A stretch of DNA of 64,000 nt from Frigoribacterium sp. SL97 (GTDB lineage: Bacteria > Actinomycetota > Actinomycetes > Actinomycetales > Microbacteriaceae), in contig NZ_CP113062.1 in NCBI RefSeq assembly GCF_026625765.1, forward strand, positions 1,860,001 through 1,924,000, in the 5' to 3' direction. Under the pieces are notes generated by a model. It was given only the letters and a program-made list of their open reading frames with translations, had not been told where the DNA came from and did no database searches. This document shows positions 1-8,369 of the stretch, in pieces; within the stretch, counting starts at the first letter, position 1; every line of letters starts with the position of its first letter. A program made the position numbers and the translations under genes.

Positions 1-1495
1 GTTCGATCGCTCGACTCGCCACGACGGCGGGCGTCGTCCCGGTACCGAGGTCGACGACAGCCACCATCGTTCCGGGCTCGTAGTCGGGGATGCTCGCGGT
101 CGTCCTGCCCGAGGCGTCGATGGCCCGCGTCGAGGCGACGGTCGAGACGTTGACGAGGGGACGCGCCGTCTCGATCGCCCGCAGGCGTGCGATGGCGAGC
201 TGTTGCTCGTTCTCGTCGGTCTGCCCGGGACGGGTCCCGAAGTCGGCGTTGTTGGTCTGGCCGATGATGACCTGCGCGCCCTCGTCCATCATGTTGGTGA
301 TGAGCTGGTCGTCGACGATGTCGAAGCAGATCGAGATCCCGGCACGGAAGTCACCGAGGTCGAAGACCTCGTCCCGCGTGCCCGGCGTGTAGTCCCGCCC
401 GATGAGGTCGATCAGGTCGGGAGCGAAGGGCCGCCAGAAGGCGCGATCGGGGACGTACTCCCCGAACGGGACCGGGTGCTTCTTGTCGTACTGGTCCGCC
501 ACTCCACCGTCCGACCAGAGCAGGGACGAGTTGTGGACGGTCTCACCGTCGTCGCTCTCGGTGATGACGCCCGACACGAGGGGGGCGTCGTAGCCACGGG
601 AGATCGCGTCGAAGACGTACTGGCCGGTGGCGTCGCGGGTGGGATCACGGTCGCTGCCTCCCTCGGGCCAGACGATCATGTCGAGGGAGCGCTGGTCCTC
701 CGGCAGCCGTGCGAGCTGGGCCTGCAGGTCGCTCATCGCGAGGACCTGGGCGTTGGTCAGGTCGCCGTACTGCCGGTCGGCGAAGTAGCCGGCGTCGCCG
801 TCGCCCTGGACGGCGGCGATGGTGGCGGTGCCCGAGGAGTGCGTCGGCCAGTGCGGCACCGCGAGGGCGGCGACCACGACCGTGGCAGCGGCGAGCACGC
901 GGGTCGAACCCCGGACGGTCGTCTGCAGGGCGAGCTGGATCAGTGCGGCGACGATCGCCACCATGAGGAACGACAGCCCCGAGATGCCGAGCCAGGCGAC
1001 GAGACCGGCGAACGGGCTCTCGGACTGGCTGAGGGCCACGCGACCCCAGGCGAAGCCGCCGTAGGGCCAGTTGCCGGCGACGAACTCACGGAGCGTCCAG
1101 AGCCCCCCGACGACGACGGGCAGGAGGACTGTGCGGCCCAGGGTGCCGGGCCAGATGAGCGGGACCCAGCGGTACGCGAGGGTGATGAGCATCGCCCCGG
1201 CGGCGAAGAAGAGCGCCTCGAGGGTCGACAACGCGGCCCAGGGCACGACACCGAGGAAGAGCGTCGCCCACGAGATGTGGATCAGGTAGAAGGACAGGCC
1301 CGCCACGAGGCCGACCAGGAAGGAACCGCCGAGCGACCGGCCCCGGAGGGCCACCAGCACGAACCCGATGCCGACGAAGGTCAGCGGCCAGACGTCGCCG
1401 TCCGGGAAGCCGCCGTCGAGGACGGCGCCGGCACCGAGGGCGACGATCAGGGCGAGCCAGAGGGGCAGTCGGACGTCGGTCGCTCGGGAAGACAC
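1..1495 (-). CDS. lnt: Apolipoprotein N-acyltransferase (partial, 3' end off window)
   Basis: Transfers an acyl chain to the N-terminal cysteine of diacylated lipoproteins at the outer face of the membrane. About 498 codons are visible, and the gene runs off the left edge, probably lacking only its last residues. The N-terminal 200 residues form several hydrophobic helices and include the family signature NWPYGGFAWGR. The nitrilase-like domain follows, with the three catalytic positions recognisable: Glu in WPEGG (about residue 277), Lys in YDKKHPVPFGEY (about 338) and Cys in ISICFD (about 390). The GTG start is the only usable one, because an in-frame TAG lies four codons upstream. It is preceded by TAGAAT and six bases, which suggests a leaderless transcript separate from helY. 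Probable substrates within the window are the FKBP and OpuBC lipoproteins. Confidence 0.93.
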   Translation of the reverse strand, partial: MSSRATDVRLPLWLALIVALGAGAVLDGGFPDGDVWPLTFVGIGFVLVALRGRSLGGSFLVGLVAGLSFYLIHISWATLFLGVVPWAALSTLEALFFAAGAMLITLAYRWVPLIWPGTLGRTVLLPVVVGGLWTLREFVAGNWPYGGFAWGRVALSQSESPFAGLVAWLGISGLSFLMVAIVAALIQLALQTTVRGSTRVLAAATVVVAALAVPHWPTHSSGTATIAAVQGDGDAGYFADRQYGDLTNAQVLAMSDLQAQLARLPEDQRSLDMIVWPEGGSDRDPTRDATGQYVFDAISRGYDAPLVSGVITESDDGETVHNSSLLWSDGGVADQYDKKHPVPFGEYVPDRAFWRPFAPDLIDLIGRDYTPGTRDEVFDLGDFRAGISICFDIVDDQLITNMMDEGAQVIIGQTNNADFGTRPGQTDENEQQLAIARLRAIETARPLVNVSTVASTRAIDASGRTTASIPDYEPGTMVAVVDLGTGTTPAVVASRAIE

Positions 1496-1501
1496 CCCGC
1501 G

Positions 1502-1507
1502 ATTCTA
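1502..1507 (-). promoter_or_regulatory. Putative -10 box of a leaderless lnt promoter
   Basis: TAGAAT on the minus strand ends exactly six bases before the GTG start of lnt. The same TANNNT-six-base-start pattern recurs at many genes in the window. No convincing -35 was seen. Confidence 0.5.
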
Positions 1508-1569
1508 GGTGGCGGCGTCTGGGAGGCCGGTCGTCCTCGGCGGACGTCCGGCCTCGTCGGGGAGGAGGG

Positions 1570-4065
1570 TCAGGGGCCGACCGCGGTGTAGGCCACGATG
1601 CCGCGACGGACGGCGTCGAGCGCCTGCCGGGCCGTCGGACCGACCGGCAGGTCCCCCACGACCGACAGCTGGTCGAGCAGGTCGATCGTCTGCTTCGTCC
1701 AGCGGACGAAGTCGCCGGCGGCGAGGTCGGCGTCGTCGAGCACCGAATCGAGTGCGGCACCGCGGGCCCAACGGTGCATCGCGAGGGCGAGACCCGGTGC
1801 CGGGGGCTGGCTGCCCGGAAGGTGGTGCTCGTGCTCGAGGTCGTCGAGTTCCGCCCAGAGCAGCTGCGTGGCGTCGAGCGCGGCACGGAACTCGCCGCGA
1901 GGCAGGAATCGCTCGGAGAGCTGGCCTTCGTCCCGACGGGGCTCGTACACGAGGGTGGCCGCCATGGCCGCCATGGACGGCACGTCGAGCATGTTCCACA
2001 CACCGAGGCGCAGGCTCTCGGCCACGAGCAGGTCGCGATCGCCGTAGATGCGCCGCAACGTGCGACCGGTCGGGGCGACGGTGACCTCGACGTCCCGCGG
2101 GACGCGACCCGCCCCTCCTGCGTTCGTGCCCGTGGGGACGAGGTAGCCGCGGTCGAGCAACACGTCGGTGACCCGGTCGAAGACCTTGGCGACGGCGCCG
2201 GTCCGACTGCGGATCTGCGCCGACAATTGGTCGGTCTGCTTCTTCAGCTTGAACCAGCGCTCGGACCAGCGGGCGTGCTGTTCGCGCTCCGGACAGGCAT
2301 GGCAGGGGTGCGTCCGCACCTGCCGACGCAGTTCGCCGATGCGACGCTGACGCTTGTCGCGCTCGGCCCGCGACTGCGAGTCGGCCCGGGCCGCCCCCTG
2401 CTTCTCGAGGTCGCCGACCTCTCGACGCAGCATCGTGTACTCGCCGAAGTCACCCAGGTGGCACGCCATCGACGCGGCGTAGCCGTCGAGTGACTGCTGC
2501 TGCGATCGCACCTTGCGGGCCAGGTCGACGACCGAGCGGTCGGCCTGGAACTGTGCGAACGACGTCTCGAGCACCTCGCGGGTGCGGGATCGCCCGAACT
2601 GCTCGATGAGGTTGACGGCCATGTTGTACGTCGGCCGGAAGCTGCTGTTCATCGGGTAGGTGCGCCGCGAGGCCAACGAGGCGACGGCCTGCGGGTCGAG
2701 ACCCTGCTGCCACTGGATGAGCGAGTGGCCCTCGACGTCGATGCCCCGGCGACCGGCACGACCGGTCAACTGGGTGTACTCGCCGGGCGTGATGGGCACC
2801 CGAGCCTCGCCGTTGAACTTCTCGAGCTTCTCGAGCACGACCGTGCGGGCCGGCATGTTGATGCCGAGCGCCAGCGTCTCGGTCGCGAACACGACCTTGA
2901 CGAGCTTCTTCTGGAAGAGCTCTTCGACGACTTCCTTGAAGGCCGGCAACAGGCCGGCGTGGTGGGCCGCCACACCTCGCTCGAGCCCGTCGAGCCACCG
3001 CCAGTAGCCGAGGACCGCGAGGTCTTCGTCGCGCAGGGTGCGACAACGGGCCTCGACGATCTCGCGGATCTCACGACGCTGGTCGGCGGTCGTGAGACGG
3101 ATGCCCGACCTCAGCACCTGGGACACGGCCTGGTCGCAGCCGACCCGGCTGAAGACGAAGAAGATGGCGGGGAGCAGGTTCTGGTCGTCGAGCATCTCGA
3201 CGATCTTCCAGCGGTCGAGGCGACCGGGACCGCCCTGCGTCGGAGGTACGACGTGGCCCCGGGGGCCGGTCCGACCCACCGAGTGGCCGTCTCGACGACC
3301 ACCGCTCCGCCCGCCGCGTCGACCGAGCGAGGTCGCGCGCAGGAGCTCGGGGTTGACCCGGTTCGTCGCGGCCTGCCCCGAGGAGTCGAAGAGGTCCAGG
3401 AACTTGCCCCCGACCAGGACGTGTTGGTCGAGGGGCACGGGACGGTCCTCGGAGACGATGACCTCGGTGCTCCCCCGGACCGTCTGGAGCCAGTCGCCGA
3501 ATTCTTCGGCGTTCGACACCGTGGCGCTCAACGAGATGAGCCGCACGTCGAGCGGCAGGTGGATGATGACTTCTTCCCAGACCGCGCCGCGGAACCGGTC
3601 GGCCAGGAAGTGGACCTCGTCGAGGACGACGTACCGCAGGTCGGTCAGCATCTCGGACCCGGCGTAGATCATGTTGCGGAGCACCTCGGTCGTCATCACG
3701 ACGATGCGCGCCCGGGAGTTCACGTTCGTGTCACCGGTGAGCAGCCCGACCTCGGACGCTCCGTACTCGGCCACGAGTTCTTGGAACTTCTGGTTGCTCA
3801 GTGCCTTCATGGGTGCGGTGTAGAACACCTTGGCCCGCGGGTCCTGCATGGCGAGGTGGATCGCGTACTCGGCCACCAGGGTCTTGCCGGCGCCGGTCGG
3901 TGCCGCGACGAGGACGCTGTCGCCCGCTTCGAGGGCGGCGCACGCGGCGAGCTGGAACGGGTCGAGGGCGAAGCCGAGACGGGACCGGAAGGCCTGGAGC
4001 TTGGGGGTCTTGTCTCGCGTCTTCGCCGCGGCGAAGCGTTCCGCGGGACTGAGGTCGGGGCTCAC
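1570..4065 (-). CDS. helY: Ski2-like DEAD/DEAH RNA helicase HelY
   Basis: An ATP-dependent superfamily 2 helicase of the Ski2/Mtr4-like HelY group, thought to act in RNA processing or decay. The 831-residue protein shows Walker A (APTGAGKT, 55-62), DEVH (149-152), SAT (180-182) and motif VI QLTGRAGRRG (432-441). A Gly/Arg-rich insertion at about 249-280 separates the two RecA domains. The C-terminal third matches the helical DSHCT-type region in length and charge. A CxxCPE-like cysteine cluster (HPCHACPE) lies near 590. The start is GTG, four bases after the tatC stop, so translation is probably coupled to the tat genes. The order paf-tatA-tatC-helY is the conserved actinobacterial order. Confidence 0.95.
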   Translation of the reverse strand: MSPDLSPAERFAAAKTRDKTPKLQAFRSRLGFALDPFQLAACAALEAGDSVLVAAPTGAGKTLVAEYAIHLAMQDPRAKVFYTAPMKALSNQKFQELVAEYGASEVGLLTGDTNVNSRARIVVMTTEVLRNMIYAGSEMLTDLRYVVLDEVHFLADRFRGAVWEEVIIHLPLDVRLISLSATVSNAEEFGDWLQTVRGSTEVIVSEDRPVPLDQHVLVGGKFLDLFDSSGQAATNRVNPELLRATSLGRRGGRSGGRRDGHSVGRTGPRGHVVPPTQGGPGRLDRWKIVEMLDDQNLLPAIFFVFSRVGCDQAVSQVLRSGIRLTTADQRREIREIVEARCRTLRDEDLAVLGYWRWLDGLERGVAAHHAGLLPAFKEVVEELFQKKLVKVVFATETLALGINMPARTVVLEKLEKFNGEARVPITPGEYTQLTGRAGRRGIDVEGHSLIQWQQGLDPQAVASLASRRTYPMNSSFRPTYNMAVNLIEQFGRSRTREVLETSFAQFQADRSVVDLARKVRSQQQSLDGYAASMACHLGDFGEYTMLRREVGDLEKQGAARADSQSRAERDKRQRRIGELRRQVRTHPCHACPEREQHARWSERWFKLKKQTDQLSAQIRSRTGAVAKVFDRVTDVLLDRGYLVPTGTNAGGAGRVPRDVEVTVAPTGRTLRRIYGDRDLLVAESLRLGVWNMLDVPSMAAMAATLVYEPRRDEGQLSERFLPRGEFRAALDATQLLWAELDDLEHEHHLPGSQPPAPGLALAMHRWARGAALDSVLDDADLAAGDFVRWTKQTIDLLDQLSVVGDLPVGPTARQALDAVRRGIVAYTAVGP

Positions 4066-4069
4066 CGGG

Positions 4070-4900
4070 TCACCCCGCCGCGAGTTCGGCGTCGAGCGCG
4101 GCTGCCCGCTTCGCGACCCGGCGGTCGTGCAGCCAGGCGACGCCGGCGGCGAGGAAGAACAGCACGATCATGGGGATGGCCAGGAGGAACATCGAGAAGA
4201 TGTCGGCCGACGGGGTCGCGATCGCGGTGAACAGGACGATGACGAGGATGGCCACCCGCCAGCCCTTGACGATGGCGGCGGCCGAGACGACGCCCACGAA
4301 GTTCAACAGCACCAGGAACACCGGCATGACGAAGGCGATGCCCACGGCGAGCACCAGCTTGAGGACGAAGTCGTAGTAGACCTTCGACTCGATGATCGTC
4401 GCGTCCTGGGTGTCGACGAAGCCGGTCATGACCTCGACGATGTGGGGCAGCACGTACCATCCCGCCAGGCAGCCGCCCAGGAAGAGCGGGATGGCGGTGC
4501 CGATGAAGCCGACGGCGTAGAGCTTCTCTTTGCGCACGAGGGCGGGAACGATGAAGGCCCAGACCTGGTACAGCCAGACGGGACTCGAGATGACGACGCC
4601 GACGGTGACCGCGATCTGGAGCTTGAGGTCGAAGGCGCCCGTGATGTTCGAGTAGTTGAGGGTGGTCTCACCCGTGCGTGCCGCCGCGATCGCCTCGACC
4701 GGCGACCTCAGGGCGTCGAGGACGAAGGGCGCGAGGAACCAACCGGCGACAGCAGCCAGGATGAGGGCCAGGGCGGAGATGAAGAGTCGCTTGCGCAACT
4801 CGAGCAGGTGTTGCCCGAGGGACATCTTGCCGTCACGGCCTCGGCTGCGGCCCGTGCCCCTCCCCTGGGTGCTGTCGCCACGAGTCGTCGTCGTGGCCAC
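4070..4900 (-). CDS. tatC: Sec-independent protein translocase subunit TatC
   Basis: The multispanning receptor of the twin-arginine translocase, which binds RR signal peptides and exports folded proteins. The 276-residue sequence has the typical N-terminal SLGQHLLELRKRLF motif just before the first helix. Six hydrophobic segments follow, with conserved family features such as the periplasmic GAFDLKLQIA stretch and QVWAFIVPAL. It lies directly downstream of tatA (three-base gap) and directly upstream of helY. There is no tatB here, and actinobacteria often place tatB elsewhere. The ferritin-like protein at 17225-18175 is a likely cargo. Confidence 0.97.
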   Translation of the reverse strand: MATTTTRGDSTQGRGTGRSRGRDGKMSLGQHLLELRKRLFISALALILAAVAGWFLAPFVLDALRSPVEAIAAARTGETTLNYSNITGAFDLKLQIAVTVGVVISSPVWLYQVWAFIVPALVRKEKLYAVGFIGTAIPLFLGGCLAGWYVLPHIVEVMTGFVDTQDATIIESKVYYDFVLKLVLAVGIAFVMPVFLVLLNFVGVVSAAAIVKGWRVAILVIVLFTAIATPSADIFSMFLLAIPMIVLFFLAAGVAWLHDRRVAKRAAALDAELAAG

Positions 4901-4903
4901 GCG

Positions 4904-5197
4904 TCAGGACTTCGGCGGGACGTCGCGGTTCGGCGACGGGTACGAGTCGTCGACGCGTCGTGCGGTCGGACCGTCGGTGTACCGGGCGGACGAGTCGTCC
5001 GGACGACGGACGGGACGGTCCTCGAGGTCGTCGTCGACGGCCGACTCCTTCTTGTCGCTGTTGACCTCGTTCTTGAAGATGCGCATCGACTGGGCGATGC
5101 TCTTCGCGAGGGCCGGGAGCTTCGGCGCACCGAAGAGCAACAGGACGATCGCCAGGATGATGATCAGGTGCCAGCCTGAGAGCGCGTTTCCGAACAT
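4904..5197 (-). CDS. tatA: Twin-arginine translocase subunit TatA
   Basis: The pore-forming small subunit of the Tat translocase. The 97-residue protein has one N-terminal membrane helix (about 9-23, WHLIIILAIVLLLFG), then the family APKLP hinge and an amphipathic helix (SIAQSMRIFKNEV). It ends in a charged, disordered tail, as TatA proteins do. A good ribosome site (AAGGAGA) sits about seven bases before the ATG. The gene follows pafC with about 100 bases of spacing and starts the tatAC-helY unit. Confidence 0.95.
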   Translation of the reverse strand: MFGNALSGWHLIIILAIVLLLFGAPKLPALAKSIAQSMRIFKNEVNSDKKESAVDDDLEDRPVRRPDDSSARYTDGPTARRVDDSYPSPNRDVPPKS

Positions 5198-5301
5198 GAT
5201 GGGGTCTCCTTGCGGGGCAGGGTGACGTCCACTCTACCGTGCGGCCTCGTCTGCGGCAGGCACGGCGCAGGCGATGCACAGGGCGTGCCGCAGCCGGACG
5301 T

Positions 5302-6294
5302 TCAGGGAGTGACGGACGGGTCGACGTCGTAACGCTCGATCGCCCGACGCGCCCAGTCGGCCACGGCCGAGCGCGCCGACTCGGGCCCGACGACCTCGGG
5401 GTGACCCGGGAGTCCCGCCACGAGGCGACAGAGCGTGCCGAGTCGGTTGACGCGCAACCGGAGGCGCACGCGGTCGTGCGGGAGGGGTTCGGGTTCGTCG
5501 GGACCGTAGTCCGCGAGGAGCGGCGCCGCGGCGGCGTCGAGGTCGAGCACCACGACCAGGTCGTCCGGAGACCCCTCGAACAGCGTCTCGGGCAGGGTGA
5601 CGTCGTCGGCCCGGTGAGCGATCGGAGTCGCGGTGAGCGCCGGGGAGGCGATCCGGTCGAGTCGGAACGTCCGGGGAGCCTCGCGCAGGTGGTCCCAGGC
5701 CCTGAGGTACCAGTCGGCGTCGACCGACTCGACCCGCAGCGGGTCCACCCGCCGTCGTTCCGCGACCCCCCGGGTGCCGCGATAGTCGAACTCGAGCTGG
5801 ACGCCCGCCTCGACCGCCCGGCCGACGAGCCCCAGGACCTCGTTCGTCTCGGACTGGTCGACGGCCACCTGGCTCGGTTCGCTGGACGCCCCACGCGACA
5901 GCTTGCTCATCAGTGTGGCGATGGCCGCGCGGTCCGCGTTCTCGGGCAGCGACGAGAGGTACTGCAGGCCCGCGATGAGGGCGGCGGCTTCGCGGGCGGA
6001 GAACCGTGGCGAGTCGTCGATGGCGACGAGGTTGGTCAGCACGATGACGTCGTTCTGCTCGAAGTCGTCCCACGCGATGTCGAAGAGGTCGCCGTGCTGG
6101 TACTGCGTCGTCTCGCCAGGGACGCCCGAGACGGCGATCAGCTCGACCGCACGCCGGATCTCGCCCACGCTCACGCCGAAGTGCGCGGCCGCCTCGGCCA
6201 CGCTGACTCGCTCGTGGTCCATGAGCCACGGGACGAGCGACAGCAGGAAGGCGAGCTTGTCGGCCGCGTGGAGGGCACCGCGGGGCTCAGCCAC
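5302..6294 (-). CDS. pafC: WYL-domain transcriptional regulator PafC
   Basis: The second subunit of the PafBC heterodimer, known in mycobacteria as a transcriptional activator of the DNA-damage response. The 330-residue protein begins with a winged-helix-like segment (SVAEAAAHFGVSVGEIRRAV, about 28-47), followed by a WYL domain (ADWYLRAWDHLREAPRTFRL) and a WCX-type C-terminal domain. I chose GTG 6294, which overlaps the pafB stop by eight bases; a longer in-frame extension upstream is only the antisense-like, arginine-rich translation of pafB. Although named for proteasome accessory factors, PafBC acts independently of pupylation. Confidence 0.93.
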   Translation of the reverse strand: MAEPRGALHAADKLAFLLSLVPWLMDHERVSVAEAAAHFGVSVGEIRRAVELIAVSGVPGETTQYQHGDLFDIAWDDFEQNDVIVLTNLVAIDDSPRFSAREAAALIAGLQYLSSLPENADRAAIATLMSKLSRGASSEPSQVAVDQSETNEVLGLVGRAVEAGVQLEFDYRGTRGVAERRRVDPLRVESVDADWYLRAWDHLREAPRTFRLDRIASPALTATPIAHRADDVTLPETLFEGSPDDLVVVLDLDAAAAPLLADYGPDEPEPLPHDRVRLRLRVNRLGTLCRLVAGLPGHPEVVGPESARSAVADWARRAIERYDVDPSVTP

Positions 6295-7309
6295 GGGCAC
6301 CCCCGTCGACCGGGCCGGTGGTGTGGGCGGCGAGCACGGCCTCGAGGCGGGTGCGCACCAGGGCACGGAGACCGTCGGGTTCGACGACGGTGACCTCGGG
6401 ACCGAAGGAGGCCAGCTCGTCGGCGAGCAGGTTGTCGTCGGTCCAGTGGACGAGGAGCGTGTCGGCATCGAGACGGGTCGTGCCACGGCGCTTGCCGAGT
6501 CGGGTCTCGGCGTCGGACAGGGGCTCGACGCGGACGGTCGCGGTGCGATCGCGCCAGACCTGCTCGAGGTCGGCCAGCGCGCGCTCGGCCGTGGCGTCGT
6601 TGGGTCTCGTGTACGGGGTGGTGGTCAGCTGGACGGGGCCGACGACACGGGACAGGAGGAAGGTCTTGAGTGCCCCCGTGCCGACCTCGACCGCCGACAC
6701 CAGCCACCGGCCCTGGTGCTGCACCAGGGCTGCCGGGGCGACCTCGCGCCGGCGGGCGGACTCGTCACCGGGCTTCAGGTAGTCGAACCGGACGACGACG
6801 CCCCGGTCGAGCGCCGTCCGCAGCGGCTCGAAGGCCGCGTCGCGGGAACGGAGCCGAGGGGCGTACTCGAGCTCGGGAACGCTCGCCGCGCCGCCGAGCG
6901 AGCGCAACTTGAGGAGTGCCCGTCGGGACTCGTGCGAGAGCGACCCCTCGCGCCACACCATCGCCGCCAAGGTGAGGAGGGCGGTCTCCTCGGACGAGAA
7001 CGAGATGTCCTCGGGCAGCTCGTACGCGCCCCGCGGGATGCGATAGCGGAGTGCCTGGTTGTTGCCTGCCGCCGCCGGGTCGTCGATCGTCTCGAGGGGG
7101 ACGCCCAGTTCGCGGATGTCGTCCTTGTCCCGCTCGAACTGCCGCTCGAGCGCGGCGTTGTCACCCGAGCGCGAGTACTTCTGGCGGTACCCCTGGACGG
7201 TCGACAGGATCTCGGTCTTGCTCAACCCGGAGTCCGTCGCGAGCAAGGCCAACACGAGGCTGAAGAGTCGCTCTTCGACGGGGACGCGGGGGGTGCGGGC
7301 AGTGGGCAC
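6287..7309 (-). CDS. pafB: WYL-domain transcriptional regulator PafB
   Basis: The partner of PafC in the PafBC transcription factor that controls RecA-independent DNA damage genes. The 340-residue sequence has an N-terminal helix-turn-helix region (GLSKTEILSTVQGYR), a WYL domain with QGRWLVSAVEVGTGALKTFL, and a C-terminal WCX domain. The start is GTG. The gene follows the FKBP gene by 24 bases and overlaps pafC by eight, so the three are probably one transcript from a promoter upstream of the FKBP gene. Confidence 0.93.
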   Translation of the reverse strand: MPTARTPRVPVEERLFSLVLALLATDSGLSKTEILSTVQGYRQKYSRSGDNAALERQFERDKDDIRELGVPLETIDDPAAAGNNQALRYRIPRGAYELPEDISFSSEETALLTLAAMVWREGSLSHESRRALLKLRSLGGAASVPELEYAPRLRSRDAAFEPLRTALDRGVVVRFDYLKPGDESARRREVAPAALVQHQGRWLVSAVEVGTGALKTFLLSRVVGPVQLTTTPYTRPNDATAERALADLEQVWRDRTATVRVEPLSDAETRLGKRRGTTRLDADTLLVHWTDDNLLADELASFGPEVTVVEPDGLRALVRTRLEAVLAAHTTGPVDGGARG

Positions 7310-7333
7310 GGCGACCGGCTCAGCAGGGCCGGG

Positions 7334-8263
7334 TCATCGGATCGCCCCGAGCACGTCGAACACGTACACGTAGGCGGAGCCACCGCTGTCGGACGTCGCG
7401 GGGAGCACGACCATGACCTGCGAGCCGACCTGCTGGCCCACCAGGGCCGAGCGGATGTCGTCGGGGATCTGCTCGTCGCCGAGGTCGACCGGCGTCGCCG
7501 AACCGCCGTTGGTCCAGGTCGACCCCGCGACCGTGGACGGCTGGCTCCAGGTGACGGCCGTGAACTGCACGACGGCGGAGTCGTCGGCGGTCAACGTAGG
7601 ACCGTGCCCCTTGCGGACGAGGTGCACGACCTCGTCGGTGGGGGCGTCACCCGCGGGGATCGTGATGCCGGGTGCACCGTCGGGGGCGGTGACCACCGCG
7701 GGCAGGCCGTCCGCGCCGAGCTGGAGGGCCCCGTCGGCCTTCGCGAGGAACGCCCGCTTGACGTCGACGACGGCGACGTAGGCGGCGTCGGGATCGTCGT
7801 TCGGGGTCGACGCGGCGCCGTTGATCGATGCCGAGAGGTCGCTGGCCTTGACGGCGACCGCGACGCGCGACCCCACCGTGGAGCACTCCAACGCGTCGAC
7901 GAGCGGGGCGAGCGTCTGCCCGCCCACCGTCAACGGGACGTTCGTCGAGCCGTCGTAGCCGCTGTCCTCGAGTTCCTGGCCCGTGCTGCCGTCGAACAGG
8001 GTGTAGTCGATGACGACCGGGGTGCCGTCGACGAGTCGCTGACCGTCGCCCTCGATGAGCGTCGAGACCTCGGTCTTCTTGGTCACGATCGGCGTCGGCA
8101 CGTCGACGTCGGGCTTCGTGCCGAAGTCGCCGGTCGCGGTGACGACCGAGGCGGCGTCACCCGTGGGAGGGCAGCCGGCGGAGCCGGGGCCGGCCGTGCT
8201 CGAGCAGGCCGTCATCGAGGCGAGCAGGCCGACCGTCACGACGAGGGCGGGGATCTTGCGCAC
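7334..8263 (-). CDS. FKBP-type peptidyl-prolyl isomerase lipoprotein
   Basis: A predicted surface lipoprotein with two FKBP-like folds, which may assist folding of exported proteins. The 309-residue sequence starts with a signal peptide and lipobox MTAC, with Cys20 as the modified residue. The first FKBP-like domain covers about 65-160 (GTPVVIDYTLFDG, PLTVGGQTLAPLVDAL) and the second about 200-309 (VVQFTAVTWS, IPDDIRSALVGQQVGSQV). The active-site aromatics are only partly conserved, so catalysis is not certain. Homologues usually sit between pafA and pafB; here the upstream neighbour is trmI. Confidence 0.88.
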   Translation of the reverse strand: MRKIPALVVTVGLLASMTACSSTAGPGSAGCPPTGDAASVVTATGDFGTKPDVDVPTPIVTKKTEVSTLIEGDGQRLVDGTPVVIDYTLFDGSTGQELEDSGYDGSTNVPLTVGGQTLAPLVDALECSTVGSRVAVAVKASDLSASINGAASTPNDDPDAAYVAVVDVKRAFLAKADGALQLGADGLPAVVTAPDGAPGITIPAGDAPTDEVVHLVRKGHGPTLTADDSAVVQFTAVTWSQPSTVAGSTWTNGGSATPVDLGDEQIPDDIRSALVGQQVGSQVMVVLPATSDSGGSAYVYVFDVLGAIR

Positions 8264-8334
8264 GGGGACTCATTTCGTGGAGGCGACCGGGGGGTCGGGT
8301 GGGGCGACCGGTCGGGTCGTTCGGATGCGGGGAC

Positions 8335-8340
8335 AGCTTA
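8335..8340 (-). promoter_or_regulatory. Putative -10 box for the FKBP-pafB-pafC operon
   Basis: TAAGCT on the minus strand lies in the gap between trmI and the FKBP gene, about 70 bases before the FKBP start. It is the best TANNNT match there and would give the operon its own promoter. Assignment is by motif only. Confidence 0.35.
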
Positions 8341-8369
8341 GCGGGGGTGGTCGGAGCCCTCGACGATGC

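Noticed and set aside
203..1591. A 462-codon open frame on the plus strand
   Set aside because: It is the antisense of lnt; its product is Asp/Glu/Arg/Val-rich low complexity, whereas the minus strand encodes a full nitrilase-type acyltransferase.
5251..5293. Inverted repeat CTGCGGCA/TGCCGCAG between pafC and tatA as a terminator
   Set aside because: The stem is short with a 27-base loop and no T run, and the genes are conserved neighbours on one strand.
5903..8341. An 812-codon plus-strand open frame across pafC, pafB and the FKBP gene
   Set aside because: High GC removes stop codons from antisense frames; the product has no domain, and the minus strand carries well-known genes.
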